Below are positions 1 to 9,790 of a stretch of DNA of 64,000 bases, in pieces. Source of the stretch: Urechis unicinctus (Eukaryota; Annelida; Polychaeta; Xenopneusta; Urechidae); contig CM067343.1 of NCBI GenBank assembly GCA_034190875.2, forward strand, positions 36,046,420 to 36,110,419, read 5' to 3'. The position numbers and the translations under genes were made by a program. The notes below the pieces were generated by a model. It did no database searches. It worked only from the letters and a program-made list of their open reading frames with translations, and was not told the DNA's origin. Every line of letters starts with the position of its first letter. The first letter of the stretch is position 1.

Positions 1-51
1 CGCGTCCATACACGTTACCCCGGTAAAAAAAAAGAAGTTCATGTTCACAAC

Positions 52-297
52 ATGGCGCACAAAACAGATTTTTCGCGTTGGAAAGTCGAACAACTGCGGA
101 GTTTTGGGAAGGATAGAAGGGTTACAACGACGGATTACCGACGTCAAGATCGAGTTAAACTTCATTTACCCTGTGATCCTGACTTTAGTCGTGCGAAGTT
201 GGTATTGCCCCCGTGCTCGGAGTATAGTTTTCAGTTCTGCGCTGACTTTTCTGTGGTAATCCGGAGATTACTCTCTACTATATTTTCAACTATTTAA
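52..297 (+). pseudogene. SAP-like N-terminal exon of the broken nuclease gene
   Basis: An 81-codon open frame from the ATG at 52. Residues 9-37 carry the spacing of a SAP helix-extended-helix motif: W-K-V-E-Q-L-R-S-F, then K-D-R near residue 21, then T-D-Y-R-R-Q-D and V-K-L. SAP motifs bind DNA, often AT-rich DNA. Beyond about residue 40 the frame loses family character, so the real exon probably ends before 200. The stretch 330-470 may hold another eroded exon (a short F-E-D-Y-R-L-F segment at about 344-364) but is too damaged to define. Confidence 0.45.
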
Positions 298-570
298 TAG
301 CATCGCGCTCTGACTTCGACCAAAGGAAAGTGAAGAGCAACCAGTCTTTCGAAGACTATAGACTTTTTTTGCTGAAAGCCATGTGCTTCAGCAAAGACGT
401 TCAAGACAGCATGACTGTCCTGTGCCAGTACAGGATATAGCAATTAGAAATGCGAGGTGAGACAAATATTTTGGTTCATATGCGATAAGATTAGCTATAT
501 TCCTCCCAGGCTAAAGTTGTCAGTTAAGATTATTAGGTCCATGAGTAATTTCTACTATAATTTTTGTATC

Positions 571-578
571 TGTTCTAG
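571..578 (+). other. Putative 3' splice acceptor (internal exon)
   Basis: A T-rich run from about 559 leads to a TTCTAG. Directly after it, 579-625 reads as E-S-H-V-V-N-K-V-M-P-L-T-L-V, and a second frame (from 627) continues S-D-R-L-P-T-T-E-E-Q-L-Q-D-L-A-H-K-I-R-Q. The abrupt start of protein-like sequence at the AG supports an acceptor. A possible donor (cag/gtatgg) lies at 684-692. Confidence 0.35.
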
Positions 579-821
579 GTATAGAATCACACGTGGTAAA
601 CAAGGTGATGCCTTTGACCCTTGTCAAGTGACAGGTTGCCCACCACAGAGGAACAGCTACAGGACCTGGCACACAAAATCAGACAGGTATGGAAATGGAA
701 TGCTTCAGTTTATTGCACATATGCTGAATTGAAGCCGAATAAAGTGTAATATTTATATAACTGATTGTTCAAAATAGATAACTGGGGTATGCAAACAAAA
801 TGAAGTCACTTTATTAATTCT

Positions 822-834
822 TTCTGTTTAACAG
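822..834 (+). other. Putative 3' splice acceptor before the nuclease exon
   Basis: A pyrimidine-rich tract ending in AACAG at 834. The nuclease-bearing frame opens just after it and runs from 836 to 1336 with a single stop. If the candidate donor at 687 is real, the intron is about 148 bp. Confidence 0.4.
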
Positions 835-835
835 A

Positions 836-1663
836 GAAATCCTCACGCTCAAGTCCTCGAACTACTCAAAAGACCCAAGTCAACCTTCATCTCAGTCTCC
901 AGAGCCAGAGCCCACATGCCTCTCACTTGGTGTGCTGGATAGAGCAAAGGAGTTTGTCTGGCACATCATACAGTCTGCTCAAGCCATACTGGGAGCCACC
1001 ACAGTTGCCTGCACTGCAGATGATTTTGTCCGATTTGTCAAATACGCCCCTGCTGATATTTAACTCACTGATTCATATGCTAAAGGGCAAGCCGATAACT
1101 CAATCTGGCATCCAACGAGGCGAGGACGAATCGTAGTCTCGGTGTTCCACCAGGTGTGCACCAGGATGCACACCACCATGAACAAACCAGATACTGACCC
1201 GTCTGTGCTCATTTCTAAAATAATGGGAGACAATTTACCCGTTACCACTCCAGCTCTCGATTGGGTTCCAAGAAAGAGAAATGTACCCGTTCTTTATACA
1301 CTAATTATTAGAAAGACGCACAAGCACCTCAAGTAGTCACTGCAGGACTACTTGTGTCTTCAGACAGACCGTATATGGCTTGCTCCGCTGATGGCATTGT
1401 AAGTTGTTCATGTCACCCAAAAATGACTTCTCGAGATTAAAGTGCCCATATGCACTGAGAAAAAAAATCCTTTTAACCTCAAGCACAACAGTGCTTAATA
1501 CACTCAAGTGCAGGGACAGATGGGAATTTATGGTGTACAGAATTGTGACTTGGCAATAAAAGGCTTCCACATTATGAGTGTACCTTTTGATGAAGAAAAG
1601 TTTACAGAAATTGTGTGTAATGTGTCACGTTTTTCTTTTCATCATTTCTCTTTCCAGAAATAA
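836..1663 (+). pseudogene. YqaJ-like nuclease domain remnant
   Basis: Residues typical of YqaJ nucleases appear in order. R-R-G-R-I is at about 1112-1126, P-S-V-L-I-S-K-I-M-G at about 1199-1228, and T-P-A-L-D-W at about 1247-1264. After a shift to the next frame at about 1333 comes G-L-L-V-S-S-D-R-P-Y-M-A-C-S-A-D-G-I-V, where the D is the metal-binding acidic residue. L-L-E-I-K then C-P-Y-A-L at about 1423-1460 gives the E-x-K pair, split by another frameshift. From 1505 the frame V-Q-G-Q-M-G-I-Y-G-V matches the region after the active site, ending in an F-D-E-E-K-F segment and the stop at 1661. One in-frame stop (1061-1063) and two frameshifts inactivate it. Confidence 0.65.
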
Positions 1664-2104
1664 TCAAGTTGGCACAACAATAGTGTTCTTTTTTCCCTGA
1701 TTATTAATGTTATGCCGTATAGTTTGTTTTAATTTATAATATTTCTTTTCATGTTCTCTTTTCATGCTAAGAAAAAGCTTGTTAAGGGTAGCAACAAGAC
1801 GAGGTACGGGTCACCGGGAAATGGCCTATTGTAAGTGTTAGCACCTGCTATCAGTAGCCGAGCTATTTTAATGTGTATAACGGACAAACGTAGATAAAGA
1901 AATGTAAATTCATGTAAACAAGGACCACAAATATCGTTTGTTCGCTTGAATGTTATGTTATTAACAGCATTGTGGCTTTATTTCAGCAATTAAATGCATA
2001 TCCCGATCAAGATCTATGACCATCAAGGCAATTTTGAACTGTTCCCCTTGAGTCCCGTTGTTGTCGATGATATAATGCTTTCCTTTTAGCTAAGCTAATT
2101 GTTG
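1664..2104. other. AT-rich spacer without a recognised gene
   Basis: Lies between the nuclease remnant and the repeat array. I see no reading frame with family character and no match to other parts of the window. It may include the 3' end of the broken gene. Confidence 0.5.
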
Positions 2105-2170
2105 CAGACGACTACTTTGATATATTGATATGCAAAACAGACGACTACTTTGATATATAGATATGCAAAA
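2105..2170. repeat. Two-copy 33-bp tandem repeat
   Basis: The unit at 2105-2137 is repeated head to tail at 2138-2170 with one visible change (ttgat versus tagat). Nothing like it is seen upstream of the matching point in copy B (about 35.7 kb), so the duplication looks private to copy A. Confidence 0.9.
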
Positions 2171-2224
2171 CGTATAACAGTATAAGTGATACTTAAACAT
2201 TGAATAACTTCAGTTAAGTCTGGA

Positions 2225-2238
2225 CGCGCGCGCGCGCG
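2225..2238. repeat. (CG)7 run
   Basis: Seven uninterrupted CG dinucleotides in an AT-rich, CpG-poor neighbourhood. Alternating CG can adopt Z-DNA; no copy is seen at the homologous position in copy B. Confidence 0.85.
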
Positions 2239-2370
2239 TTGACAAATCAATATGTCATAATGCTGCATAAATTTCTGTATCTTCATAGTATCATTGATAC
2301 CGATTACACGCTTTAGTGTATCATATTTCGTCAATGATTGAATGGATTTTGAGACAGCTATATATATAAA

Positions 2371-3590
2371 GTCTGAAATCTCCGGATAGTTTGGCGTCCC
2401 GCAAACTTGTCTTTTCACAGATATATCTTATGCTGTAAACTGATTTATTGCTTCGCATTAAGCGCTATCGCGCTTTCACGCCCCCGCTACATTACAGCAT
2501 AATACATGCGCAAATTATTACCCACTCTCTTTATAATGCTGCACAATAAGGACCAAATGCCGAGCGGCAGCCATCTCGATCTTAAGCCAAGAACAATGAT
2601 AACGCATTTTTAACTGTTTTCTTGTAGTATGGCTTATTCCTTTCAATGTTCGTTGTGTCTTAAGTGCGCTACCTAAGGTGTACCTTTTTGTTTGATAAAC
2701 GTTGACTAATATTTGTGGATTAATTTAACCAATAAAACCCAGCTACCTTTAGAGAGAGCTTTGATAATATATATATATGCAATCAGAAAAGGAGTAACCA
2801 TTAACATCGCGGAACCCTTACAAATAACACCCGTTGCATCATGTGATTTTGTGTAATCGAGAATGGGATTTGTGGCAGAGGCTACTTCGACTTGTCCAGT
2901 TACATCCAAAGGCCTGTTTTATGCTTGACCAGACCGGGTAGAATCATTTTCACACCGCGTATAACTGAGCCGGCTTAACTAACAGCTTATGGTTACAACA
3001 TCCTAGTTAATGCTTCAATTTCGGTAGCGACAAGCTATTGTGATCAACCGATAAAAACACATGAACAAGGGCTTCACTGTTTTAAGAACCGGTAGCACAT
3101 TATCACCTTCATTTGCCAAGGCTGTCTATGCTTCCACGGTCATTTCCTAATCCATTTGTAGTTTTGACGAAGCCACTGATTGATTCTACATCAGCACGTG
3201 AACTGTACAATATCGGCTTGGTAAGATTGTGGATGATCGGTCTGCCAAAGATAAAGTGACCGAAGAGCCAGAACAATTAGTAGTCTGTTCTTTTTCTAAA
3301 CACATAATCAAAACAAATCAATCGCGCGGTTACCCGCAGGCTCAATAGATGTATTGACATCACAATACAGTAGCAATAGTTAGGATACGCCCCCCATCGG
3401 TCCATATGCATGATATATACAAACTGCAACATTGGGAGGGACGTTCTGCTTTTATTTAACTCATCACATGCGTTGTTTATCAGTGCAGATTTTTTAGGAC
3501 TGGATTGCGGGATACCAGTAATGTATATATGAGGAGTAAATAGATGGCAGATCATCAAGAGGTGATTGTTAGCTGCTTACTGCACAAGTA
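2371..3590. repeat. Large repeat copy A, block 1
   Basis: Matches 35,721-36,785 in copy B in the same orientation. The 20 bases at 2381-2400 are identical to 35,730-35,749, and a further anchor at 2851 matches 36,170. Most bases agree with frequent small indels. A more diverged relative lies at about 29.4-30.3 kb, and its partner at 59.2-60.1 kb. No coding frame survives between copies. Confidence 0.85.
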
Positions 3591-4660
3591 CCGCTCTACC
3601 ACTCATAACTCAGCTAACCAGATGCACCATTGTGTAACACTGCATCTGAACTGACGCTGCAAGTTTGCTATAATTAATGATTCTAAACAACTAATTATCG
3701 TGAGAGATGAGCTCTCGGTTTTTCGTTTAAGCAGAGATATGTCTTCTCCATCCGCGACCTTGAGTAATACTTTTAAGGTGTTACCTGTGCCACGGATGGA
3801 CTAGTATTATGAGTGCTCATACATTAAATCACAATTACTTCGTCCAAAACCACCAACAAACCATGATGGATAAGTCTATAATATAACGATTGACAATAGG
3901 AGCCGCTATACAACAATGCATATGGACAAGATTCGAATATGTATACTAATTGCTTTCAAATTGATTCGTATGAAATGCTGACCATGTCGTGAGGGTGTCG
4001 CGCGAAGTAGGCCTGCTTGATCGTCCTTTACCCAGCAATTCTCGAAGCCATTCTTCTCGTTAGGCTTAGAATTCATTTTGGAATGGAAATGAAATAGAAG
4101 ACAATATGTTGCTGATCGGATTTTTAAACCGCTTTCAAAATATCATATTAAAAAACTACACGCGGGGCGCTCGCCCTATAACATTCATTACGTGGGTTGA
4201 GATTTGTCGACTGTGGTGCAAGGAAGTATTAGACTGGTTGGGTTATGGAGGACATCACTGCGCCGATGCTTGGGGTATTTAACAAGAAAACGAGGTCAGC
4301 AATGAATGTAAACGCTATTAATCATTTATAACGCGACCGTCTGGCGCATGCGTGTGGGTGCAATATCCATCTTGGCAGTGCGTGTCAAATTGGGATTTTT
4401 TCCCGTCCCTTCTGTGTCTTTGATAGGCAGCTTCCTTGTGTGGTCATGGCATGTGACATTTTAGAGAGGACGTTGTTGGCATGTGCCAGGTATGCACTGG
4501 CAAAGGTGACAGTGAACTGGCAAAACTGTAGGCTGCAAAAGGACATTCAGAGCTCTGATTTCTAGGTGCTGATATGTTGGATCTGATTTTCGTCGAGTCT
4601 AAGTAAACATTCCACATATGCTCTTTAAAGATTTGTTGATCTGAGGTTCGAATGATTGAC
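3575..4660. repeat. Large repeat copy A, block 2 (three copies)
   Basis: Present in all three units: here, 38,215-39,235 (B) and 62,400-63,490 (C). The 20 bases at 3981-4000 recur at 38,618-38,637 and at 62,831-62,850. A 16-base anchor at 4475 recurs at 39,087 and 63,311. This is the best block for judging the order of copying. A minus-strand open frame (4444-4797) is partly kept in all copies but changes frame and length, so it does not look selected as protein. Confidence 0.9.
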
Positions 4661-4799
4661 ACGGTTAAAAAAGCGTAAGTAGAGAACATTAATAAAAATC
4701 GACATATTTCGATACATTTATTATTTTTTCGAGCATTCAATCGAAGGTGCAAATACTCTGTTACCGACACCAAATCAACCCAGCAGATGTCCATCACAA

Positions 4800-5200
4800 T
4801 ATGATGTCTCTGCTATTGCTCAAACTTACATGCCTAACGACGCCCAAAAGCATACATGAACTAACTACAATCCCACTAAACTGATGCAGAGTATTTTAAC
4901 GAATGAAACTAATGAATGGTTATTGGTTGAAGCGCGAGAAATACAACCTTTGTCAATTGTTAAGCCAGTGCAATTCAAGCCAAATATATCAGCCCAAAAA
5001 ATTGGCAAAAACTAAGCATCACCAATAAGGGTTTGTGGAGTAACCGAGCATGGGATTTTACGACTGCTGTACATCAAACTCGTTCAATTTTATAAGGAGG
5101 TTTGGTACATGCTTACGTAAGCGCCATGTAAAGCATAACTGTAAAGCGACGCAACACTCATTGCAAAATAAACCATGCTATTTTTGTTCATTCTATAAGC
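4800..5200. repeat. Segment shared by copies A and C, absent from B
   Basis: Matches 63,600-64,000 closely, including the run around 4815-4850 (63,615 onward) and a G-G-G-A-T-T-T-T-A-C-G-A-C-T-G-C-T-G core near 5050. Copy B jumps from its equivalent of 4645 straight to its equivalent of 5698 (at 39,238), so about 1 kb was lost in B. Diverged fragments of the module also occur at 57.6-57.9 kb and at 33.9-34.1 kb. Confidence 0.85.
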
Positions 5201-5697
5201 AAGAAATTTAGAAGTAACAAATTCGTCATTAACACAATATACGTTGACATTGATGCAAATATAACACAATGTGCTAGTTGTATGAGTCGATTGTAATAGT
5301 AAACATTACCAACCATCTTTGAAAGCATATCGAGAAGAAACCAGAACCGTTCTTCTTGCTACCTACTCTATGTTCAAAAGCATGAACATCAACACCACTT
5401 CAATTGTCGATGGTCAGCATGTGTAGGATACAACTATATATAATCAGACACAACTGGCGAGTCTGCAACTAAAGTTCGTACTTTTATGCCACAGATAGCA
5501 TATCACTCAATAACCACCTGACAATAAACTAATACGCGGTGTTACGGATAGCGACACATCTTCAATTCAAGTGTCCTGGTAGTACCACATCGCCAGATAC
5601 CTATCAACAAGTAGTACCAGTGCAAATATGTTGACGATCAAGCCAAGCATTGCGTAATTTTGGCATAATAACATACTGCCACAGTTTCACATTGACA
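5200..5697. other. Copy A segment without recognised gene
   Basis: No partner in B; C runs off the window before it. Weak similarity to 57.9-58.25 kb (for example a shared AAACTAATACG run at about 5526 and 58,234). No coding character. Confidence 0.45.
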
Positions 5698-6945
5698 ATG
5701 AATCATACAAACTGAGCGAAGGCCTCTATGCGTTAGTGCCCAAATTATATGTCTATCTGTACAATATTGAAATGAATTTGATCAATCTCAGTAGCTGGAG
5801 TGCTGATGGATTCATGCTACCGACTTATATATGCTTTTTTTCAGGGCATGGAAGCATATTAGGTTATGAGCGATTATGGATGAGTTGCACGTTTATGGGC
5901 TGTAATCGGTACCTATTACCATGGAATTACACGGCAACAGTTGCTTGCAATAAAAACCCACTGTGCGCTTTCAGCAAGCCGGCAAGCCGACCAGCTGTAT
6001 AATTGCCATAATTCAAATAACTCCAATACATATGATGTCGGTTTCAAAAGCCAGCACACCCCAAAGGTAATTAAGCTAGTCTTTCAGCTTGTTGTAGAAT
6101 GTTGGTTTCTCGCCTGCACGCAGTTCATTCATATAATTTTAGAACTGTCTAGCTGCCTTATATTCAAACCAAGCGAGACATTAAAGTAATCTACTGAGCT
6201 GTTTAAGATGCATGGTGGCCGCGCATGCAGTGCGTGGAACGTATTTCGGTTGCTAGTCTATTGCTGCCTGTTTTTTCATCGACATCTTTGTTAAACAGAC
6301 GAAATTCATGGCAGCATATTCCATGTTTTCAAGGTCAACTGTAGCATTCCTCTCCTGAGTTCATTTTTGTGCTTCATATTAGCACAAAATAACCCTGTAT
6401 TGTCCTATTTCTAAAATATAGAACCCCAGTATGAGGCTGCATTGCGATAGCATGCCAGCACACATTACAGGCATTGTGGTTGGCTTCTACCTAGGCAAAT
6501 ATTATGATGTATTTCTGGGACATATATTATTCGTTGATTGATGAAGCAACTTTAGCTATAAGACATCGTTAGTAAGTGGTCAAGTGTTTGATTGATATTT
6601 CCATATGCCATGGTGTTATGCTCTCTTAAGACCTATATATAAGAGTAGAAACATGGTGCAAACTAGTTCGATTACTTCTGGGAAATATATTTTGACTCGC
6701 CAGCATGATTGTATCAAGCAAATGGGAGTGATACCCACCCATTTAACAGCCCCGTGCTTTTGCATAGGAGGAACTGCTGCCGTGAAAGTAAGTAGTTTTC
6801 AGAAGCAGGTGAGAATACAACGGAGCGCAATGGAACATGTTACAGGGGATTTAAACTTTTGGCTGATTTAATGCTACGGGCCAGGCTTAGTGTAATGTAT
6901 TGCATCGATCTGCACGTGATCATAAAGAGGGTTAGGAAATGGGAT
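5698..6945. repeat. Large repeat copy A, block 4
   Basis: Matches 39,238-40,605. The 20 bases 6421-6440 are identical to 40,091-40,110, and 5741-5755 equals 39,280-39,294. B carries an extra piece at about 39.70-39.80 kb and further differences to 40.03 kb. The plus-strand frames here (5736-6002, 6605-6871) are shifted in B and are not genes. Confidence 0.88.
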
Positions 6946-8074
6946 TTTCATATGAACTTGCTTAGCGGGTGACTGCAACAAATGGCCAGATGGACGCTTC
7001 CCTTAGGAGCTGCTCACTCGCCCGTTGCTCTTTTCGTTGCACTATTGGGCTTAGCACGTATAGTTGGCATGCTCAACTGCGGCAAAGATTTTGCTACATT
7101 GAGAGTTTGAAAACATTCATTTTGTGGTTTCAGTTATGGATGTCTATCACTATAAATACGTGTCCCCACTGCAAAGAAACTCAATCCTTGTACGGAGAAG
7201 TTCTCTGAAAGCTAAAATAGATAGCTGTGATAAAACAAACCTTTTAATGCTACTATTTGTAGTGGCGATTTTGCCATTTGTTTATTTGTCAGCTTCTAAG
7301 ATATGGTTCACCTTTTCAACCCATTATGCTCCCATTACAATCTAATCAAATCTTACGAATTAGATATATTCATCGCCTACAATGTCAGTTGCTGCATGAT
7401 GCGTTACTAATGGTCGCATTAAGTGCTTATATTTGGATTTTATTCCTTTTGATGTACACTGCAGGCAATCTATCAAGATAAACTCCAACTTATTGCCAAC
7501 CTTGTGGCTCAGTTCATAAACTTATTAAAAATATTTGTATAGGAATGCAAGATATGCGTGCCGGAAGATGTTGGAGAGCATTTTGTCCATACTGAAGCCG
7601 CCAATTGGATCTGATTCCCAATCCATGACCCGGCAGTCCATTCGTTTGTCTACTAGAATACATTTATATTTCTTTATTCCCTGTTTGTAAAGACGGTATC
7701 TAACTCGATTTATCAATCGAAAGATATTTGCATCAGACAAGAGGATAAGCTCTGTTATTTTATATTGACAATGGTCTCGTCGACTGTTACTTCGGAGAAT
7801 GTATTGCTGTCCATTTGATACTGCTTGTTGTTTGCGAAAACCACGTAAAGCAGAGCTTTTGTCTAGCACACAGCAACACATTTTAGCAGCATATGTTCAC
7901 AGTGAGCGGCTGCTTTATCCCTTATTTTGCGCCTGTCCACCCTGGGTAATCTCGGTGGTGATTTCTGCTTCTTTCAAGTTGGCATTCTGAACTCGTTGCC
8001 AAGTCATCCGCTACTGCTCTAATGTGCAGTGAATTGCAAACTTGAATTGCCTAAATCACCGCCCTCTGATTTTC
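6946..8074. repeat. Copy A module related to 30.4-31.4, 37.2-37.9 and 60.5-61.4 kb
   Basis: The direct B counterpart at this point is replaced by 40.6-45.2 kb, but diverged relatives exist elsewhere. 6955-7000 resembles 60,513-60,575. 7378-7440 resembles 31,119-31,175 and 61,009-61,070 (a GTCAGTTGCTGCATGATGCG-like core). 7540-7590 resembles 31,290, 37,430, 61,180 and 62,050. It therefore belongs to the older repeat layer. Confidence 0.6.
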
Positions 8075-9790
8075 AGTCCCTGTGATTTATATCCGCAAAT
8101 GTTTTTGTCCCGACCTCTTATAGTGCATAGCGTCATTCGCACGGCTATGATGTTTGCTACTTCGCTGCAGCACTGTCCTCAAACATCGTATGTTTTGCAT
8201 CAAATACTTGAACCATTATACTTTCAACCCACATGGTATCATTGCGTTTACGTCTATCCTCATGCGTGTTACCTCTTCATAATCATTTTCTTACAGCTAC
8301 AAATGCCGATATTTTGCAAGGATTTATTCCAGGTATTGTAATGATTCTCATTATTACCTAACACCTGGTCACAACAACACCGATAGCAGCCTCTTGAAAC
8401 ATGTTGAAGTAGTTTAACTACCAAAGACGATAAGAAGCTTGATGTATGCTGTATGCGTGTAAACGAATTTTATATGGGCTGCGATAGTTGTTATTTGTGC
8501 GCAGTCAATTTGATGCAATGCTGCAAACCTTGTCAAAAGAAATTCATTGGAAAAGAAAACATGTAGTACCGTAAAGCCAACGTCGCCATGGTTAATGTGC
8601 ATGTACAATAATAATATATTTGTATGGAAGTTAAAGTCGAGTTGATACAATTTTAATATATTACCCGCAAACTAATGTACACACTGCGTTCTATAAACCC
8701 TCGACTCCTTTTCATAGCTTTCGTCTACTAACAGCACCATTCAATAGTATGTTTCATCATATTTATTTATATATTGAATCCATTCCCTTGAAATATGCAC
8801 CCCGCACCATCAGATTCACAATCAACTCCATCAATTTATAACCTTGCAATATTGACATAATTAGAGTTTACACAAAGCCCCTAACTTTGGTCTCGCTACA
8901 AGATAAAGCAATGTATGGCATAATAGATGCCTACGCCATCGTACCTAGTACAAAACAGAAACGTTATTTTATTAAGCGTTGAACTGCACAGTAATGATGA
9001 GTGATACTTCACATATCCATTCGTAGTTGTCGATTGATGTTATGTATAAAAACCCGCTTTACCCGCTCTTCAATAACACACTCATTACCAGTAATGCCAA
9101 CTGACAAGTTACTAAGTGTTTCATGCAAAACGAATGTTACAAAAAACACGCAATGTTTGCGGTTTGCAATAGATAAATGACTTTTCCGCCACACAATCGG
9201 CTGAATGCGTTCTTCTCCAATACATTCCCCGATTTGCATTGCATTTGGCATTCTTGCATTGAAGAACCAACTGGAGCATAACCCGACTCGTCTTACCCTG
9301 TTAAGCACAGACTACAAATGTGCTTTCAAACGCAAATGGTAGTTTCCAGGGTAACTGACCTCTTACCATCCCGACAATTAATCAATATCAATATGAAAGG
9401 TCGAAGGTTTCTGATAGTGCAAGTCGCCCTGCATCTTTGATATTCGGCGATAAGAAGGCAAATGGGCGGCATCATATTACAGAGCTGAGGTATTGTAATG
9501 GCGTATATGCTGACTTTGCATGTCAATCGAACCTACTACATGCCCGTTAGTACCTATGATATCATAGGTGCAGACGAAATTTGACAAGCACCAATTAACC
9601 TGTATATGCGCGCGCACGTTAATCCTTATATTTGACGATCATGCGGACTTAGGTGTACATATCACTTTTATACGTGGCAAAACCAAGCAGAATAATTATA
9701 GTTTCAACTATCAATAATACAGGCGAGGTATTTTAAGATTTTGGTTAGTTAATGTGTATCCTATACCCATTTCATTCGATTTCCCAGTTG
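8075..9790. repeat. Large repeat copy A, block 5
   Basis: Matches 45,195-47,020. The 20 bases 9431-9450 are identical to 46,641-46,660 (offset 37,210, the largest in the window because B gained 40.6-45.2 kb). A shorter, more diverged relative is at about 32.55-33.05 kb. Confidence 0.85.

Larger units (their letters stand above)
52..1663 (+). pseudogene. Decayed multi-exon SAP/YqaJ-type nuclease gene
   Basis: A broken gene pieced together from collinear coding-like segments. It starts with an ATG at 52 in a fair Kozak context and a SAP-like segment. A middle segment near 579-735 follows, then a long C-terminal segment from 835 that reads as a YqaJ-like (lambda-exonuclease fold, PD-(D/E)XK) nuclease. 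Acceptor-like pyrimidine-AG sites precede 579 and 835. Proteins joining SAP and YqaJ domains occur in many marine invertebrate and fish genomes, some possibly tied to DNA transposons (from memory, not checked). Stops at 1061-1063 and 1661-1663 and frame changes near 1333 and 1440 show this copy is not functional. It lies outside the repeat array that starts near 2.4 kb. Family call fairly sure; exon structure tentative. Confidence 0.6.

Noticed and set aside
4444-4797. 117-codon minus-strand frame, also partly open in B (39,073-39,282) and C (63,280-63,498)
   Set aside because: Shared openness follows from shared DNA. The frame changes length and phase between copies and changes fall evenly over codon positions as far as I can see.
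8042-8341. 99-codon frame with a 140-codon counterpart at 45,105-45,527
   Set aside because: Indels between copies shift the frame within the shared part; no family resemblance.
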